Part shown: positions 36,507 to 48,000 of the stretch, in pieces | Numbering within the stretch: position 1 is the stretch's first letter | Layout of the letters: each line of letters begins with the position of its first letter | Source of the DNA: Whalleya microplaca | Lineage: Eukaryota > Ascomycota > Sordariomycetes > Xylariales > Xylariaceae | DNA: 64,000 nt | Direction: 5' to 3' | Assembly: GCA_022497155.1 (NCBI GenBank) | Contig: MU385715.1 | Coordinates: 372,001 to 436,000 of the forward strand | The notes under the pieces: model-generated | What the model was told of the DNA's origin: nothing | The model's input: the letters and a program-made list of their open reading frames with translations, nothing else | Databases searched by the model: none | Program-made: the position numbers and the translations under genes

Positions 36507-38633
36507 TGTGTTTAAGAGTGATAGTAACTGGGTATAGAATGGGTAGTAGTATGTTGAGCTTTAAATGTGATGGAGTTGTGTACGTAGAGTACAATTCAGG
36601 TTGGAAACGGAAAGATAGAAGAAGTATTATGTCAGTGGAAGGTAGGCTAACAAGATGTAGGCTGGGGATGTGTGCGGTCAAGCACAGATTTACTGGATCG
36701 AGCCGTGGTGGAAGTTGAACGGGGATACTGGAGAATGGTGAACCAATGGCAAAGGTTGTTGGGTGGGATATTACGAAGGGGAATTTGATATGAATCAGGA
36801 TCAAAACTGACGGTCGCGTGAACTAGAAGGAAATGTAAACTAATAGGAAAGTAAGTCGCGTGTGGTGGTGACAACAGGCAAGTTCGATACTTTGGGTGTG
36901 AAGTGTGACCAGGCAACCGAAGGGGTCTGTCTACCTTACTCACAAGGCAACGCCTGGCAGTCGCTAAACAGCTATCAAGTGTTAAGTATCGCGTTGCTAA
37001 ACCAAATAACTGCTTATATGAGCAACATTATTTACAAACGAACTTCATATTCTCAGGCAAATCGTAACTTGATTAGACTATCTGCTCTACCTACCCTACG
37101 CGTCAAGTACATTGCTAGTCTATAGTTAAACGAGGGGAATACATCACCCATGAACAACTGAGGAAAGGTCAGGGTAAAGACCAAGTATCCGGAATAATAT
37201 AGAGCTGCGTTAGAACGATATATGTTGTACATATGAGTGCAGAGCCGGGCATGGAGGCCACAGCCTGTTGATTCTATACAGACATGATCAAATTCTCCAT
37301 CACTGGGCAATGCTTGCTTTGATGGACACTCCACCTAGTAAACCGGATACTCTACAGGCATGGCAGACCGTATTGGATTGCTTGGTAGACTATTTACTGC
37401 TTCAAGCGCACCCAAGTCATCATCAAGTGGTAAAGATGGTCCTGTGACAGTAGAGATTTTAACCACTGAATTGTGCATACAGTTAGACATTGCAACGAGA
37501 GGAATTATGGATATCTCTTGGGCAGGTTAATGTCCTAAATCGAAATCGAGATATGGATATGCAGACTTAGGGTGAAGATAAGATAATATACATATGTATG
37601 GAAATGATGGCCAACGACGATTGGTTGGACACAGCTTTATGACTGACAAAGGCACACAGGGAACGGAACAAAGTTGAGTTACCTAAAGGAACACATGTCA
37701 TCAAACTGGCACAACTCGAGAAAACTATTTTACTTACGCAGAACAAGGGTAGCCTTAAAAGAACACTTGCCTTGGAGGATGAGTCCGAAGCAAATAGATC
37801 TAGGTCTTCTTGTTTGGTAGATGCTTGCTTGTCCTAGGAAAGCATGGCTAGCAACTTCTAGCTCCCTTGGCACAGAGAGAGATGGAGAGGACTGTAGGAC
37901 TTGCAAACGTAGAAGTCTTTGTTTGTTTGGAAAAAGCAGATTGCTACTCATCTATTAAAGAATGTGAAATACCTAACTTCATCGTGACTATGATTCTTCC
38001 GTATCGTACCCAACTAGGGTTGGATACGGCCAAATGTTGGTAGTCAGCACAGTTGCTCCATGTTAGGTACTGGAGCGTACCTGTATTGATGTCCTGTGCT
38101 TAGCTAAGGCTAGGTGGATGTAGCCTGGCAGCCTGGTACATAGCGCCCGGATCCATAACTAATGATAATGCCAAGATAGGAAATTGTATTAGCCCGTTAT
38201 CGCACCCTTGTCGAAGGGGTCTTGCTGTCTCCTGCAAAACTTAAATCTGCAAGTTACTTGTTACTTACAAACCTGAACTCCCCAGAGGTCGTTTGAGTTC
38301 GTGAGGCACCGGAACCGTTGCATCGCATCGCATCGCATCGCATCGCATCGCGTCGTGCCTTAGAATCTAGCTGGTTAGTAGCTGGATTCAAGTGCTGTAT
38401 TGTACATATACACATACGTACATACATAACCATTCCACGTGCCAGGCTTGCAAATCTGGGCTTCCTACAAGTAGCGAAGTAGCCAACATTCGAGTCGTAT
38501 GCATGTTATTGAACCCTCCACCTCCGCCTCCACGTCACCCAGTCACCCATTGCCACTTCGATGTACGGACTTGCCTGTCGATGTGGGATGTGAAAGCGTC
38601 CTTGCAGTGAATCAGAGAGTACCCCGGCGCTGA
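36507..38633. promoter_or_regulatory. Divergent intergenic region between the SANT-like gene (-) and nma111 (+)
   Basis: There is no supported gene. Near nma111 is a (CATCG)6 tandem repeat, then TACATA-rich DNA and a C-rich stretch (38510-38550), the probable core promoter. Everything else is AT-rich with short frames only. Confidence 0.45.
38321..38350. repeat. (CATCG)6 pentanucleotide repeat
   Basis: Six perfect CATCG units, followed by a CGTCG variant. It lies about 280 bases before the first in-frame ATG of nma111. The same unit, in shorter form, precedes the lon gene at 6885-6900. Confidence 0.9.
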
Positions 38634-38840
38634 ATGCGGTACCTCTCCTCTTGGCCTATCGCAGAGTCAGCCTTTGCTCGATTGTTCCACAGACCTTCGA
38701 CCTCTGTTCGACCGGCTTTACAGTCACCGTGTGCGCCCGCCCTGCGCAAGCCAGTTCGAGTCACCAGTTATCCAGCTGTCCAGTTCTCCCGTCGCTTCAT
38801 TATAAAGTCCGCTGGTCTGCCAGCACAAACCGCTGCCACC
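38634..38840 (+). other. Possible N-terminal extension of Nma111 with presequence-like composition
   Basis: The frame is open from ATG 38634 straight into the main start at 38841. The 69 residues are rich in Arg, Ser and Ala with one acidic residue (Glu11): MRYLSSWPIAESAFARLFHR, later FSRRFIIKSAGLPAQTAAT. That is the composition of a mitochondrial targeting sequence. The first ATG has a weak context (CTGAATGC) and the second a strong one, so both products could arise by leaky scanning. It could equally be an untranslated leader. Confidence 0.35.
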
Positions 38841-41800
38841 ATGAGCGGAACGAATTCTCACACGCGGTCAAAGCGGAAGCAAGCGCCCTTTCCCGCTGAC
38901 GAGCGCCCGCATAAACAACTTCGGCAGATGAACGGTAAAATGTCCCCAGGCGAGAATACACCCGACGTTGAGTCGGCAGGCTTCATGAATGAGGAGGAGG
39001 ACTTGAACGAGGATGGCCTGCTCTACTATCCGCCTCCTACCGACACAGCAGAATGGCAGGATACTATAGAGCATGTCGTACGCAACGTTGTCTCTATTCG
39101 CTTCTGCCAGACCTGCTCCTTCGATACAGATGCTGCCTGTGCTAGCGAGGCTACTGGCTTTGTCGTTGATGCCGAGAAGGGGTGAGGATAGCTGATACTA
39201 AGTGCTCGAGATCCTCTAACCGCTAACAAAATCTGTAGATATATCCTTACCAACAGACATGTCGTTGGCGCCGGCCCTTTTTGGGGCTATGTTGTGTTTG
39301 ATAATCACGAGGAGGTCGATGCGTACCCGGTTTACAGAGATCCTGTTCACGACTTTGGTATTTTGCGGTTCGACCCTAAGGCCATCAAATACATGCCAGT
39401 AGCATCATTGACCTTGCGCCCAGATCTTGCTAAAGGCACGTGTTCCTGACATATCCCGCTGAACTTTTGTGTCGCTAACATTTTACGCAGTGGGGGTGGA
39501 GATCAGAGTTGTTGGTAATGATGCCGGTGAAAAGCTCAGTATCCTTTCTGGCGTGATCAGTCGGCTTGATCGGAATGCCCCCGAATATGGCGAAGGATAC
39601 AGTGACTTCAACACATGCTACTATCAAGCAAACGCCGCGGCCAGTGGAGGAAGCTCCGGTTCTCCGGTTGTAGATATTGATGGCTTTGCCATAGCTCTAC
39701 AAGCTGGTGGAAGATCTGATGGCGCTTCGACAGACTATTTTCTTCCCCTCGACCGGCCACTGCGGGCCTTGCGTTGTATACAGGAAGGTAAACCAGTCGA
39801 GCGGGGCACTATTCAATGCCAGTTCCTCCTGAAACCTTTTGACGAATGCCGCCGGCTTGGTCTGACGCCAAATTGGGAGAAAGCGGTTCGCGACGCATTT
39901 CCTAAGGAGACCAATATGCTCGTGGCCGAAGTCATCCTTCCTGATGGTCCATCACATAATAAGATTGAAGAGGGAGACGTGCTTTTGAAAGTCAACGGCG
40001 AGATGATTACCCAATTTATTCGATTGGACGACATACTAGACTCGAACACGGGCAAGAGCATCCGATTGACCCTTCAACGAGGAGGCGAAGACATTGACGT
40101 CGACATCCAAGTGGGAGATCTGCACGAAATCACGCCGAATCGCTTCGTGACTGTTGCCGGAGCGAGTTTCCATGACTTGTCTTACCAGCAGGCACGTCTT
40201 TATGGCGTGGGATGCATAGGCGGCGGTGTCTTTGTTTGCGAATCAACAGGTTCTTTCCACTTTGAAAGTGCGGACCATGGATGGATGATCCAGAGTGTAG
40301 ACCAGAAGAAGACCCCTGACTTGGACACCTTCATCAATGTGGTTAAAGAGATCCCGGATAGAAAGCGCGTTGTGGTCACTTATAAGCACCTGCGAGACTT
40401 ACATACCCTTAACACTACTATCGTTAATGTCGATCGTCATTGGTCAGCTAAAATGCGCCTAGCAGTACGAAATGACGAAACTGGTTTATGGGACTTTGAA
40501 GATATCGCCGATGCTATCCCCCCAGTTCCGCCAGTACGCCACAAGGGTGCTTTCATCCAGCTAGAAAACACCTCTCATCCCGCCATGGCCGATCTAGTTC
40601 GGAGCTTTGTGCGTGTAGGCTGCTCAATGCCTCTAAAGCTAGATGGATTTCCCAGGAACAGAAAATGGGGAATGGGCTTAGTTGTTGATGCCGAGAAAGG
40701 CCTGGTGATCATCTCAAGGGCAATTGTCCCTTACGATTTATGCGATATATATATTACAATCGCCGATTCTATTATTGTCCAAGGCCAAGTCGTATTCATG
40801 CACCCGCTCCAGAATTACGCACTTATCAAATACGACCCAGAGCTTGTTGACGCACCGGTCATGAGTGCTAAACTTAGCAATGGGACCATGACGCAAGGAG
40901 CCTCGACCACGTTTATAGGATACAACCGAAGTGGCCGTATTGTACACGCTGCTACGACAGTGACTGAGATTACCACGGTGGCAATCCCTGCCAACCCCGG
41001 AGCGCCTAGATACCGGGCTACCAACATCGACGCAATAACAATCGACACTAACCTAAGTGCCCAGTGTGGAAGCGGCGTGCTCGTTGATAAGGACGGCGCT
41101 GTACAAGCACTTTGGCTTACCTACCTTGGCGAGAGAATACACGGATCTAGAGACGAAGAGTATCACCTTGGCCTTGCTACGCCAACCTTGCTACCCGTGA
41201 TATCGTCGATCCAACAAGGCCGCGATCCCAAACTGCGGATGCTCTCGATAGAGGTCCGACCTATCGCCATGTCTCAAGCAAGGACCATGGGTGTCTCCGA
41301 GGACTGGATCCACCAAGTGTCAGTGGCCAATAAGCACAACCACCAGCTTTTCATAGTCTCGAAACGGACATTTGAACGGGGCGACTACCCTAACGTACTA
41401 TTTGAAGGCGACATCATCCTAACTCTCAACGGCAAGATAATTACGCGAGTGTCGGACTTGGATGTCATGTACTCCCATGAGGTCCTAGATGCTGTCATCG
41501 TCCGCGAGAGCGAAGAGCTACGGCTTGAAGTTCCGACGGTGCCCGCACATAATGTTGAGACAGACCACGCCATCTCGTTCTGTGGAGCAGTCCTTCATGT
41601 GCCACATCTCGCGGTTAGGCAGCAGATAAGCAAGCTGCACAGCGAAGTCTACGTATCCGCGCGAAGTAGAGGCTCGCCAGCATACCAGTATGGGCTCGCG
41701 CCGACCAACTTCATCACCCACGTCAACGGGAAGCCGACTCCGGATATCAAGACCTTCTTAGAACACGTGGTCAAGATTCCGGATAACACTTGTGCGTCTT

Positions 41801-42095
41801 TCCTCCTCCTATTTCTCTAGCCTTCTGTATGACGAGACTATTTTTACTAAAACGCGCTCCAGATTTCCGTATCAAGGCCATGACCTTCGACAACCAGCCG
41901 TGGGTCGTGACGATGAAGAAGAACGAGCACTACTTCCCGACCATGGAGTGGATCAAGGACGGATCCGAGCCGTGCGGCTGGAAGCGCGTCACGTACGAGA
42001 ACAACAAGGCCGTCGAAGGCGAGCCCACCGACGGCATGATGCCCGTCGACGGGCAAGACGTCGACGACGTGGACGATGCCGATGCCGGGCTATAG
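38841..42095 (+). CDS. nma111: HtrA-like nuclear serine protease Nma111, 4 exons, 1023 aa
   Basis: An HtrA/DegP-family serine protease with a duplicated protease-PDZ layout; in yeast it is nuclear, acting in apoptosis and in heat and lipid homeostasis. Exons are 38841-39181, 39239-39435, 39491-41791 and 41863-42095. The triad in the first protease unit is His121 (LTNRHVVG), Asp152 ([11 protein letters not shown]) and Ser235 (GGSSGSPVV). PDZ-type segments follow. The second, degenerate protease unit (from about [20 protein letters not shown]) lacks an obvious triad, as is usual. The N-terminus has basic nuclear-signal-like KRKQ. The tail is acidic ([12 protein letters not shown]). Intron 2 begins GC (AAAG then GCACGT). 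The chosen ATG sits in GCCACCATGA, a strong context; an in-frame ATG at 38634 would add 69 residues. Confidence 0.95.
39436..39490 (+). other. GC-AG intron in nma111
   Basis: The 55-nt intron begins GCACGT and ends ACGCAG, with a CGCTAAC branch site. The conserved [23 protein letters not shown] junction requires the preceding exon to end AAAG. The nearest downstream GT would break the frame. Confidence 0.85.
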
Positions 42096-42529
42096 ATAGA
42101 CATTTGGCACAATAACAGCGCACTACACCAACAGACTTGGGCATTAAGTAAACATGGGCGCATGGAATTGGTGCGCGGGATCCCAGGAGGCGGCATTGAC
42201 GTGCGGGCTCGGATGGGGTTCCTTTGTATGGACTTTGTAATATTACACGGACCAAACTTACCTACCTTTGGGAATGGACCAAGGGGCGGCGCCAAGTGAG
42301 TATCTGCTTAGTTGGGCAAGGGGTTTGTCTTCGGCATAGAAGGATAGGTTCCATACAACATACAACAGTCGTGTTTTCAATGATAAATGGCCAATCAAGA
42401 CCTCCCATGGCGCTAGCACTCCCACTGATTCCCGTGCTCGAATGCGTGCGTGAATATAATAATATGTAAGATAGGGGCTCATGGCTTACGTAATCCGGAG
42501 ATGTATTTTAAGGGATGTGTCAATAAGCA

Positions 42530-42577
42530 CTTGAATTGACTGACACTTGAACTAGCTGACAGCTGAAGTAGCTGACA
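42530..42577. repeat. Three degenerate tandem copies of a 16-bp unit
   Basis: The copies at 42530-42545, 42546-42561 and 42562-42577 share the pattern CTTGAA-T-G-CTGACA with a few substitutions. Seen directly; 435 bases downstream of the nma111 stop. Confidence 0.7.
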
Positions 42578-42967
42578 TTACTGAGTTCGCCGTAGTTTTT
42601 AGTTGCCTTGCGGATAGTTTATGAAAAAGGTTCCCGCGTGGCAGCCGTTAGTTTCAAAGTTTACGTTGGATCGAAAATAGCTTCCGCGCTCCCTCCCTTT
42701 TCCGCGTCTATTAAGATTTATACTAGTCTATATGAAACCATATAAAGCCTGCGGAGGCGAGTATACCACAGGTACATGCAGATCGAGATAATACCTCTAG
42801 ATATTACCGGCTCTTCGTCAAAAACAGATACTACGCTAGACTACCTATACTCCAGGTACGCAGGTAGGGATATCCATATGCAAATAAGTACAATTTCCAA
42901 AGCATTCCCGCCACCGAGCTACCCACCCTCTGGAGGCAAGCCTCTAGTATCTATGAACATCCCCGAG

Positions 42968-43005
42968 GCTCGAGGGCTGTGAATGGAAACCCTCGAGCTT
43001 TTTTT
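42968..43005 (+). terminator. 9-bp perfect hairpin followed by seven T (terminator-like)
   Basis: Arms GCTCGAGGG (42968-42976) and CCCTCGAGC (42990-42998) are perfect reverse complements with a 13-base loop, and TTTTTTT starts immediately after. In bacteria this would be an intrinsic terminator. In a fungus it could end an RNA polymerase III transcript, be a 3'-end element, or be chance. Confidence 0.4.
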
Positions 43006-43392
43006 CTCTTCTCATATATATGCAAATGACAAGGACGCGGCGCAGGATGCAGAAAAATCAATTGCGCTAAACCAAACCCCGGGTATCAACCCCCAAAAGC
43101 CATCTATCTTCCCCTAACCAACAGCAAACGCGATCAATAAATAAGTGTGCAGGATCGAAAGAACGCCGAACGGTATCGACGGCAAGATGTAAGTGAGCAA
43201 GTGAAAAGGGGGGCCTGGAGCCAGTGCCTAGAGTACCCCGAATTTGCACAAAGAAAGGGTATCGATTTGTTCTTTTTCTCTTCTCGGAAGTATTCTTTGT
43301 TCGTAGCTCGTTCCCATCGTGTCGCATACTCCCGCCGATGCATAGTCTCCATCTCTAATCTCCCATCCTCCAACCGTCCATTCATACTCGGC

Positions 43393-44175
43393 TCATCGCG
43401 AATGTAAATTTAAAAAAAGCGCGGCACAGGCAACGACGGCCAGAAGGACAAGTCCGCCGATGGGCCCATGGTTGCTACCGCCGCTAACGGTAACGAAGCT
43501 CGATGTTGCCGTTGCAGAGGAGTCGGTAGACGAAGTGCCGGCGGTTTCGGAAGAACGCTCAGCGCTAGAAGTCGCTGCAGGGGCAGCATTCGTAGTGGTG
43601 CTTTGAGCATCGGCTCTGAGAGATGTAGTAGTCGCCGACGTAGGTTTCGCGTTCGAAGTAGAAGTCGATGTGGGCCCCGGTGCCGTCTCCGAGACAAGAG
43701 AACCTGGAAGGTTATAGGCGGCGGCGCATTCCTTCAGACTCATACTGTCAGGGCAGCACCACGTCGCACCCTTGTCGTCAGAAGAGCAGAAGTAACCTTC
43801 ATCACAAGAGTCTATATATATACCCGTTAGCTAAGATCGCATGCACTTTGTCAGTGCTTCTAATATCTTACCTCCAGTTTTGCCAGGGCAACAAGTCTGC
43901 TTAGCACCAGTATCGTAACAGTGCACAACTCCATCGTTAGAAGAGCACTGCTCAAAGCCTTTGCCGCACGCCTCGGCGCAAGTGTTACCCGATCCACAGA
44001 ATTGCTGTTCCGGCGCATATCCGTCATCTGAACGTCGGTCAAGTCCGAAAATCTGCCTGACTGACATTTTTGCGAGTTTCAAGTCGTCCAGCTTGTAGGG
44101 TTGGCGCACAGGCTCAGCGATAGTCTGGCCGGCGAGGACCATAATGGCGAACGGCGACACATTGCGAAATAACAT
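43393..44175 (-). CDS. Cysteine-rich secreted GPI-anchor-type surface protein, 2 exons, 240 aa
   Basis: Exons on the minus strand are 44175-43872 and 43811-43393; the GT-AG intron is 60 nt with a GCTAAC branch. The N-terminal signal peptide (MLFRNVSPFAIMVLAGQTIA) has a likely cleavage near residue 20. The ectodomain has 12 cysteines in a pattern that repeats a CCP core (KQTCCPGKTGGDSC and TWCCPDSMSLKEC). Next is a 75-residue Ser/Thr/Ala-rich stalk suited to O-glycosylation. A C-terminal hydrophobic tail (GPIGGLVLLAVVACAALFLN) follows Gly/Ser-rich small residues fit for a GPI omega site; a plain membrane anchor is the alternative. Function unknown. Proteins of this layout are common fungal cell-wall or membrane proteins, so a surface role is inferred. 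Confidence 0.85.
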
Positions 44176-44582
44176 GATCGCGATTTGTATCGGGAATTAG
44201 TACCAATCAAGTCGATATATATGTAGGTTCGAAATGGTCTTAGTGTTAAATGATAGACTATAGATCAGAAGATGTAAAGAGGGAATTGCTCGTGAGAGCC
44301 GTAATGAATGGTGAAAATACTTAGTAAGATGTGTCAAACAACCGCGCACGCACCCGAGATGCGACAATAGGAAAATGAATGTGAGTTGCCGAAACGGGTA
44401 GCGGAAGGTGTGTGACGGGCTTGGTTGGAGATATATAGGCGGCGGAGCGGGCGGGTGGTGTGGGTTGTATTGTCCTCTTTGTCACAGCATCAATTGTCAG
44501 GGTGATCTTCCTTTTAACTTGTACCGTCAGGTGCAACCTACATATACACAGTACGGAGTAGACAAAGGATACATATCCCCAG
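44176..44582. promoter_or_regulatory. Upstream region of the Cys-rich surface protein gene
   Basis: No coding content was recognised in these 400 bases. The promoter role is inferred from position only. Confidence 0.35.
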
Positions 44583-45002
44583 TCACCTACCGACCTTTAC
44601 TCCATACATACTCGGTACAAGAACCTGCCTTTTCCATGATCTCTGCGACAACCTTAGGCTTGGCCTTACAAGGTAAAGCACAGGGCAGATATTAGGCGCA
44701 GCATGAATGATCACCGGCAGGGATTCCAGATGGCCAAACACCCCGGCAGCCCAGTTCGGAAATTGGTTAGTCATGGCCTTCTTCACTTGATCGATAACTT
44801 GTACATTGAGTTGACTGGTTCTCGCTCCTCATAAATAGACTGTACCTGGGCAAGTAATCTCGCGAAAGGTTTGGCGTGTATCATTGAACAAACCGTAGAC
44901 CATCCAACCTGAAGATGGGAGACGCTGGCCATTAGTTGGACCACCTGAAGCGATGTCGCTAACCAAAGAACGATAGGATAGAAAGTTCCCATGACATCTT
45001 CT
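44583..45002 (-). pseudogene. Possible decayed gene fragment interrupted by an in-frame TGA
   Basis: One minus-strand frame reads as protein-like sequence on both sides of a TGA at 44831-44829. Upstream it reads NFLSYRSLVSDIASGGPTNG and then MVYGLFNDTRQTFREITCPG. Downstream come NVQVIDQVKKAMTNQFPNWA and GVFGHLESLPVIIHAAPNI. The TGA precedes GGA, as if from a CGA codon by a C-to-T change, the kind of mutation left by RIP. No intron of reasonable length removes it. A GTAAGG donor follows PVLYL, so the ancestral gene probably had another exon. I cannot identify the family. A spurious match by chance is still possible. Confidence 0.35.
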
Positions 45003-48000
45003 TCAAGAAGCGACTATACTTCGTATTCATGCTTCTTGTATGTATGCAACATACGAGAATACAGGCGCGGCTACTGTTTCCCATCGAGGGGGTCGGCTTG
45101 ATAGCGCCCAGATGCTAAATATATGCGGGAAAGCCTACGCCAGTAGATGGGAGGCAAGATGGACTCATCAAACAGCAAAACAGACTGAGGGCCGCCAAGG
45201 ACGAATCTATCGAGTTGAGTGGACGACAGATTGTGTAGCCCTGTGTAGCCCGCTGTCGCCGTGGCCCTTATACTAGGACTACCTAGTATGTAAATACAAA
45301 AGAGAATGATGATGAAGAGGAAGATGGATGGCTTAAGACAATGCCCAGGCTGCCAGGTGGAGAAGTACCCGTGCAGAATGGATCTAATGCGATGAAGGGC
45401 GCTAAATCTTAAAATCAAGGATCGCCAGGAACAGTTCCGAATTCACGCTAGTTTGTGTATATAAATTTGACGATTGGTTCGTTGAATCATACCCTAGTCT
45501 GATGTTTCATCTCTAAAGATGGGGGTTGCCATCACCATTCTTATGCACGCTGTGCAATTATCTTATTATATAGCTAGGTAATGAAATTGATCATCATGCT
45601 GCCATCCGCATCTTTCAACCACATGGCAACACACACTAGCACGCGGGTACAGTTGTCGCTACTAAAAGTCTTGTCCATAGTGAATTGGTGATCATCTGCA
45701 GCCGGCTAACAATGCCAGCTGATATCAGCTTTGCCAGCTAGTAGCCAACAGAACTAAAGAAATACCACAACTATTACTTTTATTCAGATACTGTGAAATA
45801 TGGGATCAAGATGTGTGATTGGAGGCGGAAAAGAAGTTGTATTAAAGGTGGAGTGTGTGCTCCAGCTAGCTAAGAAAATTACGCATTTGACCATAAGGTC
45901 ACGTGCCCAGCCCACAACTGCAATAGGACTGTGTGAGAGGTCCACTGCTAGTTGTGTGGCTAGTTAGGTGGCCAAGGAGGTGGATAGCTGACTTGTCGCT
46001 CGCACCTTATACCTGTTTTCTCACTAGGCTTGCCTTATATACGACTGCGGCTTCATTACCATTCAGCTGGCCTAGGCCCCTTATAATCTTAGTCCCACAA
46101 GCCTTTCTTGGACAGTATAACATAAATGACTAAATCCAACCCGTACACATTACATGTAACACGCAGATGAACATCCAGCATCGACGAGCCTTGCGCCACT
46201 GTACATATCTCGACTCTCAACCATCTTTACCTACCTAATGTTCCAAGTCGGCCTTTTATTAAAGAGTTACAAAGCTGAACAGCCTCGCGCACGATTCCCC
46301 GATCGTCAGACCGAACGACGTGTGCTCTCGACTCCGCTTCTCCTCGGTTCCCTGCTAGTAGGACCGATAGACAACCAACACAACGATGTTTTGCATTAAT
46401 AACCTTATAACAAACATACTTCTTGGTATTTTACATTCTCGAGATTCACTACTTATTAACCCTCAAATTTACCAGTACCCTACCACCGACACCAGAGCTA
46501 GGGTTCTTTAGTTATGTACCACCTACCATCGGTTTGCACTCGGCCGTCCATACTCTTCAAAATTCCGAGGGTGCGCAGCGCAATCTTCATATTGGTGCTA
46601 CGGTGCCACATCTGACTTGACTTATTAGAAAACGGTCTATTTCATGTGAACGCATGGACTACATGTGTCTCTCTTATGTCCGCACGCAGGCCGGCGAACC
46701 ACTTCATCCCGCATTCCCGCACAAGGCCGTGAGCTACTTCAATCTGTCGAGCTTCCAATGCCGGGTATCGCATATCACTATGAAGCCGAGGTCTAACTAG
46801 GTACTAATTACTAATAAGTCGGTAACACACCTCGGCAAATATATATAATTACGAATAATACCACGTGGTTACCTCAGCTTGGTGAGGCTCTTATTTTTGG
46901 CTGAACCTTCTACTACCGTTTCAACTTTAAACCTCAGCTTAACTCGTCGGAGAGTTCAGCCCGTCATGATAATCATGCCTTATTCTTCTAGGTTCAATGG
47001 ATGTGGATGACGTATAGTTCCTGGCAGCTTTTAACACGCGTGAGTACAATAAATAAGCAAAAGCTGCGTAACGAACACGTCCACGCGTGACAGAGGCTAC
47101 CTTTTCCCTACAAGTGACCTTCAGTTTGCACAAGTTCTCGCTCTTTCGCATTCCGCTCAGACGCTTCGGAGAGCAACTTGGTGAAGTCTTGCAGTATGTT
47201 CAAATGAAACTAAAAGAATAGCGAACTCGGCGTTTATCACGTTCGCCATCTTACATCCAGGTAGCAACCCGAGCGGCCGAGCCATGTTCATTTCCTACCA
47301 GTACTACAGTATGTAGGGATAACCACTGTGGTTTGGTGAGAATAATGACCACGCCATCCGTAACTACTACCTAGTCCGATGAGCAGCTGTAAAGAGGCTC
47401 AGGCACGAGAAAGAGGGGTGAATAATATAAGTGTATGGGTTGCTACGAGTAGGTGGTATATTATCCATTTATGGGTTTCTGCTCTATCAACCCTTGAATC
47501 AGTTAGTTAATAATTAACAGGAGGTGATTAGTATCAGCTCATCTAACTCATACGGAAGAAGTCACATAAATTACATTTGAGGGTTACTGCGAGTAAAGAG
47601 CTAATAGCCTCTTGAAATAGAAGGCTAGAGAATCCTAGTGGCGTTTAAATTTACATAATTGGGCTTAATTCAGTAAAATAATATAAGAAAACAATCACTA
47701 CCCCTCTCATTACCCCTCCATGCTGCGCGTGGTTCCTCGTCTTACAAAGCTCGTCTTTTACCTAATGGAATGTTCAATAATTATATAGTCAATACTGAAC
47801 AGATCATAGTAGGAGAGAGGCACGTGCCTATCATGACGACCTGTCACGTAGTCACACTATAGCGAATTGGCATTTCGCCCTCCTGCATTCGGGAAGGCGA
47901 CGACGTCTAGGACGTGACTAATAGTAGATATACTGTTCGAATCTGCTGGCGACTTCGGCGTCTAATGCTTAAAGTTTGACGATGATAAGCCGGAAAATCT

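Larger units (their letters stand above)
42096..43392. other. Intergenic between convergent nma111 and the Cys-rich surface protein
   Basis: No supported gene. It contains a three-copy 16-bp degenerate tandem repeat (42530-42577) and a perfect 9-bp hairpin followed by a T run (42968-43005). The remaining open frames are short and without domains. Confidence 0.5.

Noticed and set aside
47871..47960. tRNA-like B-box word GTTCGAATC
   Set aside because: No A box, no acceptor-stem pairing and no cloverleaf could be drawn.
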